From Candidatus Gastranaerophilales bacterium (GTDB lineage: Bacteria > Cyanobacteriota > Vampirovibrionia > Gastranaerophilales > Gastranaerophilaceae): a stretch of 64,000 nt of DNA. The position numbers were made by a program, and so were the translations under genes. Under the pieces are notes generated by a model. That model searched no databases. It was given only the letters and a program-made list of their open reading frames with translations, and was not told where the DNA came from. Each line of letters opens with the position of its first letter. The first letter of the stretch is position 1. This document shows positions 15,377-25,041 of the stretch, in pieces. The stretch spans positions 36,857-100,856 of the forward strand of contig CALUSI010000006.1 in the NCBI GenBank assembly GCA_944323395.1, in the 5' to 3' direction.

Positions 15377-17224
15377 ATGAAAAAACTTTTAAGCACAACA
15401 ATTGCGGTAGGTATTTTCGCTTCATTGAGTATCTCCCCTGTATTCGCAGATGTATCAGCTAATGCATTACCAAGTCTGAATAACAAAGTTAATGCAGATG
15501 TGACAACAAGTGGTTCCAATATGAACATACAGATTCAAGGTGGACAAGGCAGTCTTGGAACATTGAATTGGAATAATTACAACATAGGAAAAGATGCAAG
15601 CGTAAATTATGAATTTTCGGCTCACAACCAAACAGCATTAAATAAAGTAGATGCTGCTGGTGGTATTTCTCAAATATATGGTAAAATAACAACTTCAGGT
15701 TGTGCAGGTTGCGGATATGATGCAACAGGAAAAGTTATATTAATTAACCCTAATGGTGTTTTATTTGGAGATGGAGCGAATGTTAATTTGAATTCATTCA
15801 CAGTATCAACAATGGATGGAGAATATGATACAGCGACAAACCAATTAAAATTGAACAAAGGTTCAAACCAAAGTGATTTTGGAATAGTAGTTGAAAATGG
15901 TGCAACAGTACATGGTGATAAGAATGTGACATTTGCATCAAATAACATTACTTTATATAATGGCTCAAAAATTTCAACAAATGTTGGTCCTAATGTTGGT
16001 GATGCTTCTTATGGAAAAATTAAATTGGTTACAGCAGATGGTGTAAATTTCACATATTACAATAATGGTGCGGTAAAAGAAATTTCTGATATCAAAGGGT
16101 CAACAGATAAAATGTATATTTCAATAAATGGAGATATACAATCTGGAAACATTGACGTAAGAAATTACTCAACAGATGAAGCAAGTGAAATAAACTTAAA
16201 AGGAGCAACATTAAAAGCAACAAAAGCTGTTGAAGGAAATGATGGAAATATTTGGCTAACAGCATCAAATAAGATAGTAGCGGAAGATTCTACATTTGAG
16301 ACTGCAAATTATACAGATGAAGCAGCAGCAGTAGAAGGCGGCAATGTAAGATTTTTAGCCGGTAAAAAAGTTTCAGTCGGAACAAGTAAAATCAATTCAG
16401 TAGGAAATGTTGATGTTACATCACAAAATTATGATGTAGTATTAGACAAGACCGAAGTAGCCGCAGCAAAAGATGTAAATGTAAAAGCTGCAAACATTGC
16501 TTCAATACAAAATGGTTCTAAAGTAAAAGCTAAAAATATTAAAGTAAAATCTGATAAAGATGCTTGGACTTCTAATTCAAGTTTAGATGCTGATTTAATC
16601 ACTATCGAAGCAGGAAATGATGTTGTAGCATATAATGTTGATTTAAATAATAAGAAAACAGTTATTAATGCAGGAAATGATGTTGATATCAATGTTAAAA
16701 ATGTTGGTGAAAGACAAAACGGTTTAATCGCAAAAGCCGGCCACGATATGAAAATTAAAACTGATGGTGCATTATCTGTTTCAAGCTTAATTTCTGGTAA
16801 TGATATGACAATTGATGCTAAAGAAGTTATTTCTGGTTATGATAAAACTTCAAATATTTTAAGAGAAGAAGGCGATAGTGCTGATCGTGCATATATTGAA
16901 GTTGGCGGTAAATTCACATCAAATCCTTCTTACGAAGTTACTGATTCTGCAGACTTAACAGCTGATGGTAAATATAATCAAAGACATCATATTCAATATG
17001 GTGATGGTTCAGAAAAGATATTGTTAGTTACTAAACTTCCATATACTCCACCAATTGATCCAAATGTACCAGAAGTTGAAGATGATCAAGCTACAATGTT
17101 AAACAAATTACCAAGACAACCTGAAGTATTTAACAATTCAACAGTTATAAATGATGGTAGAACAACCTTTGTAGATGTATTCGCTGCAGCTAGTCAAATA
17201 GAAATTGAAGAAGATGAAGAATAA
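15377..17224 (+). CDS. TpsA exoprotein 2, paralogue of TpsA1
   Basis: A 615-residue secreted protein. The ATG at 15377 (MKKLLSTTIAV) follows AAAGGAAAGAAG and gives a signal peptide ending SPVFA-DV; the frame is open further upstream but without a better start. The TPS domain is nearly identical to TpsA1 (GSNMNIQIQGG, C109-AG-C112, NPNGVLFG at 124-131). About 72 residues in the beta-helix (16304-16519) are identical to TpsA1 in protein but differ at many synonymous sites. It then lacks roughly 140 residues of beta-helix present in TpsA1, rejoining at the 'GLIAKAGH' segment. The C-terminus is different: Pro-rich, then acidic (ending EIEEDEE), with no Gly/Asp repeat. It is the presumed second substrate of the single TpsB. 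Confidence 0.93.
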   Translation: MKKLLSTTIAVGIFASLSISPVFADVSANALPSLNNKVNADVTTSGSNMNIQIQGGQGSLGTLNWNNYNIGKDASVNYEFSAHNQTALNKVDAAGGISQIYGKITTSGCAGCGYDATGKVILINPNGVLFGDGANVNLNSFTVSTMDGEYDTATNQLKLNKGSNQSDFGIVVENGATVHGDKNVTFASNNITLYNGSKISTNVGPNVGDASYGKIKLVTADGVNFTYYNNGAVKEISDIKGSTDKMYISINGDIQSGNIDVRNYSTDEASEINLKGATLKATKAVEGNDGNIWLTASNKIVAEDSTFETANYTDEAAAVEGGNVRFLAGKKVSVGTSKINSVGNVDVTSQNYDVVLDKTEVAAAKDVNVKAANIASIQNGSKVKAKNIKVKSDKDAWTSNSSLDADLITIEAGNDVVAYNVDLNNKKTVINAGNDVDINVKNVGERQNGLIAKAGHDMKIKTDGALSVSSLISGNDMTIDAKEVISGYDKTSNILREEGDSADRAYIEVGGKFTSNPSYEVTDSADLTADGKYNQRHHIQYGDGSEKILLVTKLPYTPPIDPNVPEVEDDQATMLNKLPRQPEVFNNSTVINDGRTTFVDVFAAASQIEIEEDEE

Positions 17225-17250
17225 TCGAACAATTGGTTAAAAATATTAAA

Positions 17251-17275
17251 AAGGAACCCGAAAAGGTTCCTTTTT
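17251..17275 (+). terminator. Rho-independent terminator of tpsA2
   Basis: An 8-bp stem (AAGGAACC / GGTTCCTT) with a 6-base loop is followed by a T run, 26 bases after the stop codon. Confidence 0.88.
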
Positions 17276-17337
17276 ATTTGACTTAATTCTTTTACTTAGG
17301 ATAACATATAATAAGTATAAAGAGGTGTTTTGGTTTT

Positions 17338-19089
17338 ATGAAGTTAAAAATATTTTGTCTTTTTACAATATTTCTAATGGGAGCATCTGTTTTTGCAGAT
17401 GCAATTATAAATAGAAATATTCATAAAAAAAATAGTGCTATACAAAATTCAAGTATCATCTATAGTAATTTTGATAGTAATTATGATGAAGAGTCTTTTA
17501 GTCTTGCTATAAAAGAAGTCAAAGACAAGATTCGTTTGAATCCTAATGATTATATATTATATGCTTCGTTGGTGGATTTGTATATAAAATCAAAAGATTA
17601 TGATAAAGCATATGAAGAACTCGTTTTCCTTGTAAATTTGTCAAAACAAAATAAACTAAATTCAACTTTGAAAAATTATATTACAAATGTATATAATCAA
17701 AATAAAACAATGTTGAAGTATTCTAAAAATAAAGGTATGCTTTATTTAAATTTTGCCTTGATTGCATTGATAATTGATGATAAATCCTTAGCCGAAACAT
17801 ATATTAATAAAGCATCTAATTATTCATTAGGTTCTAATTATATAAAAGGAGCTTTTTCTCTAGTATTCGATTCTAGTGAAAATTTAGATAAAGCAGTTGC
17901 TATTTGTGAAAAAATTATTACTAAGAATCCAAATGATTTTGAAATTAGAAAGCTTAGAGCATCTTATCTTGTCCAAAGTAAGGATATAGATGGGGCTATT
18001 TATGAATATTCAAATATTCTATATATTGTTCCAACAGATGAAGATTCGAAATTTTCTATATATAAATTATTGTCATTGAAAAATGCAACTGAAAAAGAAA
18101 TTATAAAAGCAATATATAAGACAGATAAGCCTGATTATGAACTTGTATATTCTGATTTTGCAGGTATGTTTATAAACCGTGAAGACCTAGATACTGCAGA
18201 ATTTTATGCGAATATATTGGTAGAAAAATATCCAAATAATCCAAAAGGTTATATTTTATTATCAGAAATTTACATGAAAAAAGGAAAACTTAGAGAATCA
18301 TATGAAGTATTAACAAAGGCTAGAGATAAAGCAGATAGTAATGAAGTAATTGCGAAATATAATGTTTTGTTAGCTAAACTCTCTGATGAACCGGTCAAAG
18401 AAGCAAATTCTTTAATATCTGCGGGATTATATCAACAAGCATTAGATGTTTTAGATAGTGCCAGTCAAGAAAATTTATACGTTATATTAACTCAGGCAAG
18501 AGCCAATTATCTTTTGAATAATAAGCAGACTACTTTTGAGCTTTTAAATAAATCAATGATTTTATATCCAAAAAATTCAGACGTTTATTGTGCATTTGGG
18601 TACATATATTTACAAGAAAATGATTTAGAAAGTGCAAGAAAGTATGTTAATAATTCTTTAAAAATAAATCCAAAAAATAAAACAGCTTTAGACTTACAAG
18701 ATTTACTTAATAATGCGGAATCAAAAAGATATATAAGTTCAATTGTTTCTTCTTATGAAGTGCAAAATTATGCAGAATCAATGCGTTTGGTAGATGAAGC
18801 ACTTAAAATAAATAAAAAAGATCCAATTTTATATTTTTATAAAGCATTAAACTATATAGCTCAGAATAATTATGCTGCGTCTACCGCTCATTTATATAAA
18901 TGTTTAGAGTTAGATAAAAATAATATTCAGGTATATTTTTATTTAGGACTTGCATTTGATAATTTATCAGAGTCTGAAAATGCTTTAACTTATTATAAAA
19001 AATTTATTGACTTGTTACCAAAAGATGATTATGGTGAAAGTGAAAAATTAGATTATGCAAAAGCACGTATAAATAAGTTGAAAAACTGA
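17338..19089 (+). CDS. Exported TPR-repeat protein
   Basis: A 583-residue protein with an N-terminal signal peptide (cleavage near SVFA-DA, about residue 20) and tetratricopeptide repeats over most of its length. Examples are NPNDYILYASLVDLYIKSKDYDKAYEEL (about 66-93), YPNNPKGYILLSEIYMKKGKLRESYEVL, YPKNSDVYCAFGYIYLQENDLESARKYV and, at the end, NNIQVYFYLGLAFDNLSESENALTYY. These make a helical scaffold for protein-protein contacts in the periplasm or at the envelope. It lies immediately downstream of the TPS locus, after a terminator, so a link with TpsA secretion is only positional. An AGAGGTG site precedes the ATG at a longer than usual distance. Confidence 0.85.
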   Translation: MKLKIFCLFTIFLMGASVFADAIINRNIHKKNSAIQNSSIIYSNFDSNYDEESFSLAIKEVKDKIRLNPNDYILYASLVDLYIKSKDYDKAYEELVFLVNLSKQNKLNSTLKNYITNVYNQNKTMLKYSKNKGMLYLNFALIALIIDDKSLAETYINKASNYSLGSNYIKGAFSLVFDSSENLDKAVAICEKIITKNPNDFEIRKLRASYLVQSKDIDGAIYEYSNILYIVPTDEDSKFSIYKLLSLKNATEKEIIKAIYKTDKPDYELVYSDFAGMFINREDLDTAEFYANILVEKYPNNPKGYILLSEIYMKKGKLRESYEVLTKARDKADSNEVIAKYNVLLAKLSDEPVKEANSLISAGLYQQALDVLDSASQENLYVILTQARANYLLNNKQTTFELLNKSMILYPKNSDVYCAFGYIYLQENDLESARKYVNNSLKINPKNKTALDLQDLLNNAESKRYISSIVSSYEVQNYAESMRLVDEALKINKKDPILYFYKALNYIAQNNYAASTAHLYKCLELDKNNIQVYFYLGLAFDNLSESENALTYYKKFIDLLPKDDYGESEKLDYAKARINKLKN

Positions 19090-19150
19090 TTTATTTTTAC
19101 AATATTTGACATTTGTACACAATCATGTTCAACTTTGCTATTATGTAATA

Positions 19151-19396
19151 ATGGATATCTTAAAGACATTTGAAATATTTTTATCGGCTCCAATAAGTAT
19201 AATTCACAAACGTAATATAAAAATTATGCATATTGAAACAAATATTTTTGCTCAAAAAATGCCCGTTGATATCAGTTTTGATGATGATATACAGTTGACA
19301 GTTTATAACAATAAAAAAGTATATAAATTGCTTTCAAGTGTAATATATAAGAAAAGATTAAAAGATGAAAATAACAAAAGCAAAGTTTCTTATTAG
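19151..19396 (+). CDS. Hypothetical small protein upstream of engB
   Basis: An 81-residue open frame if the ATG at 19151 is used (a TTG at 19106 would add 15 residues). It resembles no family I know: a short hydrophobic start (DILKTFEIFLSAPISII), a mixed beta-like middle (PVDISFDDDIQLTVYNNKKVY) and a Lys-rich end. It overlaps the first 32 bases of engB in another frame. No clear ribosome-binding site is visible, so it may not be a real gene. Confidence 0.35.
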   Translation: MDILKTFEIFLSAPISIIHKRNIKIMHIETNIFAQKMPVDISFDDDIQLTVYNNKKVYKLLSSVIYKKRLKDENNKSKVSY

Positions 19397-19946
19397 TGCT
19401 CCTACAATAAAAGAATGTCCTGATTTAAAATTGCCTGAATTCGCTTTAATTGGACGTTCAAATGTTGGAAAGTCTTCGTTTATCAATGCACTTGTAAATA
19501 TAAATGGACTTGCAAAAACAAGTAATACTCCTGGAAAAACTAAATTAATAAATTTGTTTAATATTAACGATGCTTTTGTTTTTGCTGATTTACCGGGATA
19601 TGGTTATGCAAAGGTTTCTGGTAAAGTTCAAAACCAATGGCAAAAAAGTTTAGAACAATATTTGTTGAAAAGAGAGTCTATTGTTTCTTTAATACAGCTA
19701 ATAGATTCCAGACACCCTCTACAACAAAATGATTTACAAATGGCGGAATGGATTAAATATAATAACCTTCCTTGTTTTGTTGTTGCAACAAAAGTTGATC
19801 AAATTTCACGATCTAAAATTCTAAATACTTGCAAAGGTTTTGAAAGAGAACTTGGTTTACCTGTATTCCCTTTTTGTAAAACAGAAAAGTATTATAATCA
19901 AAAAATATTTGATAAGATTGAAGAATTAGTCAAATTATCATCCTAA
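19365..19946 (+). CDS. engB: Ribosome biogenesis GTPase EngB/YsxC
   Basis: A 193-residue Ras-like GTPase needed for large-subunit ribosome assembly. The G motifs are intact: G1 GRSNVGKS (30-37), the G2 Thr within SNTPGKTK (53-60), G3 DLPG (75-78, in FADLPGYGYAKV), and G4 TKVD (142-145). Length and motif spacing are those of the EngB family. Its stop overlaps by 4 bases with the stop of the convergent small membrane-protein gene. Confidence 0.96.
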   Translation: MKITKAKFLISAPTIKECPDLKLPEFALIGRSNVGKSSFINALVNINGLAKTSNTPGKTKLINLFNINDAFVFADLPGYGYAKVSGKVQNQWQKSLEQYLLKRESIVSLIQLIDSRHPLQQNDLQMAEWIKYNNLPCFVVATKVDQISRSKILNTCKGFERELGLPVFPFCKTEKYYNQKIFDKIEELVKLSS

Positions 19947-20338
19947 TTTTCTTTAGTATTTTCTAAAAATGATTTAATACATTTTTGTATACTACTTGGC
20001 GTATTCAAATAAGAATTTCTATTTTTTGAAGCAATATTACTGACAATATTATTGTCTTGAGAATTTTCTATAGTATTTTGATTCTCATTTTCAATGTTAT
20101 AATCCAGATTACTACTTGAAAATTCTTTTTTTCTTTTAAAAATAAATGCAATAACAAGAAACAGAACAATACAAATAGCCATTGTCCCAAATGAAATTAG
20201 AGATTTAGAAGCAAAAGTTTCTATTTCTGATGGTTCAGAAACCGGAGGGGATGGAATTTCCACCCCCGTATCAAATGATGGAATGTTAAGATTAAACATA
20301 TCCTTATTATTTTCATTTATTTGAATTGATTCTTCCAT
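19943..20338 (-). CDS. Hypothetical single-pass membrane protein
   Basis: A 131-residue protein. Residues 1-45 are polar and Pro/Ser-rich, about 48-66 form one transmembrane helix (SFGTMAICIVLFLVIAFIF) followed by KRKK, and the rest is an Asn-rich cytoplasmic-type tail ending in a short amphipathic helix. No family recognised. It follows the RNase E/G gene by 9 bases on the same strand and is probably cotranscribed; whether it tethers anything to the membrane is unknown. Confidence 0.6.
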   Translation of the reverse strand: MEESIQINENNKDMFNLNIPSFDTGVEIPSPPVSEPSEIETFASKSLISFGTMAICIVLFLVIAFIFKRKKEFSSSNLDYNIENENQNTIENSQDNNIVSNIASKNRNSYLNTPSSIQKCIKSFLENTKEN

Positions 20339-20347
20339 TTATTATAT

Positions 20348-22162
20348 TTAACCTTCTGTTGTTTTTTGTTTTCTTGGTTTTCTTCCCGGTTTTTTCTTTT
20401 TAGCTTCTATTTCTGTTTGATCTTTCTCTTCATTTTTTTCTTCTGTTATTGTTTCTTTTGTTTCTGTTTTTGTTTGTTTCTTTCTTCCGGAAGATTTTCT
20501 TTGTCTCTTTTCTTTTGGTTGTTCATTTTCTATTGGTTTTTCAATAGTATTTTCTTCAATTTTTTCTTTATCAACAGTTGTCTCTTCAACAATTGGTAAT
20601 TGTTCTTGAACTATTTTTATATCTTCTTTTATTTCTTCTTCAATAACTTTATTTTCGTTTTGTATAGTTGTTTGCTCTTGTTGTTCAGCTTTAGGCTGAT
20701 TATTTCTGTTATTGAATTTATTGAAGTTTTTTCTTTGCTGATTAAATTGATTATTTTGTTGATTTTGTTGATTTGATTGATTTTGATTATTATTATTATT
20801 GTTGTTGTTTTGTTCGTTTTCTAACAATGGATTGTTATTCGGATTGTTGAAAACTTTATTTTGTTTGTAGTTTGGTGTTTTATTTTTTATTTGTTGAGCC
20901 GGAATTTTAAGCTTTGCTGCTTTAGCTTTTATTTCGCCTTCTGCAACAGGAGCTGAGAAATTTAAATCGTCAGTTATATAACCGGTACCTTGGCAATGCG
21001 GACATTTTTTTCCAAATATTTCAGATAAACTTTGTCCTTGTCTGTGTCTTGTTAATTCTACCAAACCTAAGTCTGAAAGTTGACCGACTTGCGGTTTTGC
21101 CTTGTCTTTATCAAGTGCAATTTCAAGTTCTTCCATAATTGCGAGTTTATCACGTCTGTTGTTCATATCAATAAAGTCTACAATTACCATACCGCCGATA
21201 TTTCTTAATCTTAACTGACGTGCTATCTCGTGTACTGCTTCAAGATTTGTTTTTACTATAGTTTCATCTTGTGTTGTTGAACTTACAAATTTACCGCTGT
21301 TTACGTCTATTACTGTGAGTGCTTCTGTTGTTTGTATAAATAAATAGCCTCCGCTTGGAAGATTTACTTTGGTTTGAAGTGCTGCTTTTATTTCTTTTAC
21401 AATACCTGATGCTACAAGTAATGTTTCAGAACCTTTATATACATTTACGTCTATATTTTTATTCATATTCCAGTTTTGTAAAATTTGTTGGGTTCTATGA
21501 ACTCCGTAAGAAGTATCTAAGATAATTTCATCAACATCTTCACTACAAGCTTCTCTCATAACTCTGTATAGTAGGTCTTGGTCTCTATATAATAAACTTG
21601 GTGCAGGTCTTGTTTCTGCTGCTGTAACAATAGTATTCCATTTTTCAAGAAGAATTTCCATATCTTCTTGAATATCAGCATCAGACTGTCCTTCTGCTTC
21701 TGTTCTTACTATAACTCCAATTCCTACAGGTTTTAAAAGACTTATAATAGATTTTAATCTTGCTCTTTCTTTTTGATTTACAATTTTTCTTGATACATTT
21801 ATACCCGTTTCCTGTGGCATTAATACCAAAAATCTTCCGGGTAAACTGATCATTGTTGAAACTCTTGGACCTTTATGTCCTACAGGTTCTTTTACAACTT
21901 GTACTATAATTTTTTGTTTAGGTGATAGTTTTTCTTTTAAAGTACCTTTACCTATTGCGTCATGTGCGTGTAAAAAACCCATTTTATCGTAGCCTACATT
22001 TACAAATGCAGCATCAATACTTGGTAATATATTATCTACAGTAGCTAAATATACATCATTTAAAAGCATATCGCCACGATGTACATAAAATTCACAAACT
22101 TTACCATCTTCAATTACTGCTGCAATATTATCTCTTTCTGCTACAACTATTGCTTTTGACAT
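20348..22162 (-). CDS. rng: Ribonuclease E/G family endoribonuclease
   Basis: A 604-residue endoribonuclease for RNA processing and decay. The S1 RNA-binding domain covers about residues 36-110; the RNase H-like and DNase I-like catalytic core follows, with the metal-binding aspartates D286 (IDVNSG) and D329 (VDFIDM). The zinc-link CPHC is at 387-390. After about residue 400 comes a low-complexity tail rich in Gln/Asn, then Glu/Lys, ending in a basic GRKPRKQK segment; such tails organise degradosomes in other RNase E proteins. A Shine-Dalgarno AAGGAAAAA precedes the start. It is cotranscribed with the radical SAM gene 27 bases upstream, a pairing seen widely in Clostridia and Cyanobacteria-like genomes. 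Whether it acts as RNase E or G is unclear. Confidence 0.95.
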   Translation of the reverse strand: MSKAIVVAERDNIAAVIEDGKVCEFYVHRGDMLLNDVYLATVDNILPSIDAAFVNVGYDKMGFLHAHDAIGKGTLKEKLSPKQKIIVQVVKEPVGHKGPRVSTMISLPGRFLVLMPQETGINVSRKIVNQKERARLKSIISLLKPVGIGVIVRTEAEGQSDADIQEDMEILLEKWNTIVTAAETRPAPSLLYRDQDLLYRVMREACSEDVDEIILDTSYGVHRTQQILQNWNMNKNIDVNVYKGSETLLVASGIVKEIKAALQTKVNLPSGGYLFIQTTEALTVIDVNSGKFVSSTTQDETIVKTNLEAVHEIARQLRLRNIGGMVIVDFIDMNNRRDKLAIMEELEIALDKDKAKPQVGQLSDLGLVELTRHRQGQSLSEIFGKKCPHCQGTGYITDDLNFSAPVAEGEIKAKAAKLKIPAQQIKNKTPNYKQNKVFNNPNNNPLLENEQNNNNNNNNQNQSNQQNQQNNQFNQQRKNFNKFNNRNNQPKAEQQEQTTIQNENKVIEEEIKEDIKIVQEQLPIVEETTVDKEKIEENTIEKPIENEQPKEKRQRKSSGRKKQTKTETKETITEEKNEEKDQTEIEAKKKKPGRKPRKQKTTEG

Positions 22163-22189
22163 ACTTTTTCCTTTTCTAATTGTAAACTC

Positions 22190-24694
22190 TTACAACTTGT
22201 TCATATCTTTGTCATAGAAAGCTTTCCTTATGATTTTAAAGTTAATATCAGGTCTATACAGGCTTATAACATCATCAGGTTTCACTGACGGAATTTCTTC
22301 TGATTGTCCTGTTTTTAAAATCATTTGAAGTTTGTTTTCTCCTACTTCTATTGACTTTATTGATTGTTTTATATTTACAAGTTTTTTTATACCTTTTTTA
22401 TTTATCTTCTCTATAAATATTTCATTACTTGAAGATATTACTTCTTTAATATACAACAAATCTTTATTTTGTAAAATACCCTCAATAACAGGTTCAAAAG
22501 AATATGATGCCCATTGTGCCATAATATCAATGGCAGGAGTATTTTTATCTATTTTATTTGCATTTATAATTCTTATCTTAGAAGGTAGAACTTTATTAAG
22601 TTTTTCAGCAAGATTTTTTTCTTCTATATTGTCATATATTTCTATATCTATAAGCTCACATTCACTTTCAACAAATATTGGAAGTGCTATTCCAAGTGAA
22701 AATTTGGGTGATGGGTTAAATCCTTGTGAAAAGACCAAACTTAAGCCGGAGCGGTATAGTGATTTTATTATTGTGTTCTGCCAGTCAAGATGAGAGATGT
22801 ATCTCATTTCATCTTTTTTTGATATTTTCAGTCTGTATTTATAAGTTTCAGATATTTTTTGTTCAATATTATTTTCTTTTTTGTTTATTGATTTAACTTC
22901 ATTATCAAGAATTTTGTGTGTTTTTAAATTTGTACATACACCGCAATTAACACAAGAGAACTCACAAGGGATTATATTTGCAGCTTTAATGGCGTTATTA
23001 TATTGTTCTTTTAACCATTCCTTGCTTAGTCCTGTATCAATGATATCCCACGGTAAATCTTCTTCCAATGAATAACTTCTTTGTGCTTCTTCATCTATAT
23101 TGAATCCGCACTCTAGTGCTGTTTGTTCCCATAAATTTTTATCTATATTTTCATCCCAAGTTGATAAATATACTCCTTTTTTGTGTAATTCAAGGAAGAA
23201 CTTATTATATTTTTCATCTCCTCTGGTAAAAGCACTTTCAACTTTTGATGTAAAACTATTGTGATAATTTATTTTTACACCTTTTATTGTTTTGACTTTA
23301 TCTAAAAGATATTTTATTTTATTTCTTATTTCTTCTTGAGAATTTTGTCCAAACCATTGGAACGGTGTAAACGGTTTTGGTACAAAAATTGATACTGTAC
23401 ACGTTAAATTTAGGCTGTCTTTTAACTCGAGTTCTTTTTTTAGAACTTTACTTCTGTATTTTATTTTATTAAATAGTTCAGCCATTTCATCAAGGTCTTC
23501 ATAATTTTCAGTTGGCAGACCTATCATAAAATATAGTTTTATATGATTGAATCCTGTTTTATAGCAATTTAAAATAGTATCTGTAATTTGTTCTTCTGTC
23601 AGGTTTTTATTTATTACATTTCTTAGTCTTTGACTTCCTGCTTCAGGTGCTAGAGTTGCTGTTGTTGCTCTTACTCCTCTTACAAGTTCTGCCAGTTTTG
23701 TACTATAGCGGTCTATTCTTTGGCTTGGAAGTGATACTGATACTTTCTTTTTATTCATTTCTTCACTTAATGATTCAATTACATTTTCTATATTTATATA
23801 ATCGTTTGAAGATAATGAAAGTAGTGAATATTCGTCATAGCCCGTTTCTGACACTGACTCTTTAACCATATTTATTATATCTTCGGCTTTTCTTTCTCTA
23901 ATTGGAAGATTTATATGTCCAGCTTGACAAAAACGGCACATTCTTCCGCAGCCTCTTCTTATTTCTATAATGGTTCTGTCATGTACACTTGAAGAATAAG
24001 GAACAGGTGCTTTGGGTGCTCTATTTAGTTTTGATATATCAAAAATTCTTTTTTTTGTTTTATTTTGTTCTTGTGGTGCAAAAACACCTTCAATTTTAGA
24101 TAATTCTTTTATTATTTCTGTCTTTGTTTTATTTTTATCTTTTAATTCTTTATATTTTTCAAGAACATCAATTATAAGTTCTTCACCGTCTCCAATAAGG
24201 AATATATCAATAAAATCTTGTATTGGCCTTGGGTTAAAACAGCAAGGACCACCTGCCATTATTATAGGGTCTTTTTCTTCTCTTTTCTTTCTTTCAACTT
24301 GCAAACCTGATAATTTTATCATTTCAAGCATTGTGGGGTATGCAAGTTCATATTGAAGTGAAAACCCGATAATGTCGAAATATTTTACCGGTTTCTTACT
24401 TTCTAATGTTAAAATTGGCAGATTGTTTTTAATTAATTCTTCTTTATAGTCAATATCAGGAGCGTAAACCCTGTCTGCCATATATCTTTTGTCAGCATTT
24501 ACAATATCGTATAGGATTTTTTGCCCCAGATTACTTATGGCTATTTCATATTTATCAGGAAAAGCAAAAGCTATTTTTACTTCTGCTGTCTCAAAGTCTT
24601 TGTTATAACTTAAATATTCTGAACCTATATATTGGTATGGCTTTTTTATTTTATATAATAAACATTGATTTTCTATTGGTAATTCTTGATTCAT
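22190..24694 (-). CDS. B12-binding-type radical SAM protein fused to DUF2344
   Basis: An 834-residue two-part protein. The N-terminal part resembles a cobalamin-binding-like domain (to about 200); the radical SAM core begins with C249-x3-C253-x2-C256 (RRGCGRMCRFCQAGH) and binds a 4Fe-4S cluster. A further Cys group (CVNCGVCTN) lies near 605. From about 640 to the end is DUF2344, starting around YRLKISKKDEMRYISHLDWQ. This corresponds to the family-pair TIGR03960 and TIGR03936, here joined in one chain. The reaction is unknown; the steady partnership with RNase E/G and ribosomal protein L21 genes in many genomes hints at RNA or ribosome modification. It abuts the preceding gene (TAAATG). Confidence 0.92.
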   Translation of the reverse strand: MNQELPIENQCLLYKIKKPYQYIGSEYLSYNKDFETAEVKIAFAFPDKYEIAISNLGQKILYDIVNADKRYMADRVYAPDIDYKEELIKNNLPILTLESKKPVKYFDIIGFSLQYELAYPTMLEMIKLSGLQVERKKREEKDPIIMAGGPCCFNPRPIQDFIDIFLIGDGEELIIDVLEKYKELKDKNKTKTEIIKELSKIEGVFAPQEQNKTKKRIFDISKLNRAPKAPVPYSSSVHDRTIIEIRRGCGRMCRFCQAGHINLPIRERKAEDIINMVKESVSETGYDEYSLLSLSSNDYINIENVIESLSEEMNKKKVSVSLPSQRIDRYSTKLAELVRGVRATTATLAPEAGSQRLRNVINKNLTEEQITDTILNCYKTGFNHIKLYFMIGLPTENYEDLDEMAELFNKIKYRSKVLKKELELKDSLNLTCTVSIFVPKPFTPFQWFGQNSQEEIRNKIKYLLDKVKTIKGVKINYHNSFTSKVESAFTRGDEKYNKFFLELHKKGVYLSTWDENIDKNLWEQTALECGFNIDEEAQRSYSLEEDLPWDIIDTGLSKEWLKEQYNNAIKAANIIPCEFSCVNCGVCTNLKTHKILDNEVKSINKKENNIEQKISETYKYRLKISKKDEMRYISHLDWQNTIIKSLYRSGLSLVFSQGFNPSPKFSLGIALPIFVESECELIDIEIYDNIEEKNLAEKLNKVLPSKIRIINANKIDKNTPAIDIMAQWASYSFEPVIEGILQNKDLLYIKEVISSSNEIFIEKINKKGIKKLVNIKQSIKSIEVGENKLQMILKTGQSEEIPSVKPDDVISLYRPDINFKIIRKAFYDKDMNKL

Positions 24695-25027
24695 TTATGC
24701 TAAATCTTCCGGAACATATCTTTCTATATCTATAATTTCTCCATAAGACTTATTGTTTCTGAATTGATTAAAAAAGTTCAGTAATGATTCGTAAGGTACT
24801 TTATATTTATAAAGCCCTACTCCTATTCCATTGTGTTTCATTACTGTAACTATAAAAAAACATTTCTGTGCATACTCTCTTAGTGCTTCTTCTTTAAAAT
24901 AATTACCGTTTTCATCTTTTGTTATTTTTACATATTGAAAACCTTTGAAAAAGCGTTGACGTGCAGTATCGCCTTCTTTTGGAGTCTTTTTAAATAAATT
25001 TATTACTTTGTCTTTATTATCGCTCAT
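24695..25027 (-). CDS. Conserved hypothetical protein at head of rng operon
   Basis: A 110-residue soluble protein with alternating charged helices and beta strands (RQRFFKGFQYVKITKDENGNYF...; CFFIVTVMKHNGIGVGLYKY). No motif or family recognised. Its stop touches the start of the radical SAM gene, so it is very probably the first gene of the leftward operon hypothetical - radical SAM - rng - membrane protein. The start is the first ATG after the divergent intergenic region. Confidence 0.65.
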   Translation of the reverse strand: MSDNKDKVINLFKKTPKEGDTARQRFFKGFQYVKITKDENGNYFKEEALREYAQKCFFIVTVMKHNGIGVGLYKYKVPYESLLNFFNQFRNNKSYGEIIDIERYVPEDLA

Positions 25028-25041
25028 ATTAATATTGAAGC

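Noticed and set aside
19106..19134. TTGACA upstream of the small frame before engB as a promoter
   Set aside because: The -35 match is perfect, but no acceptable -10 box occurs 16-18 bases downstream (TCAACT or CAACTT).
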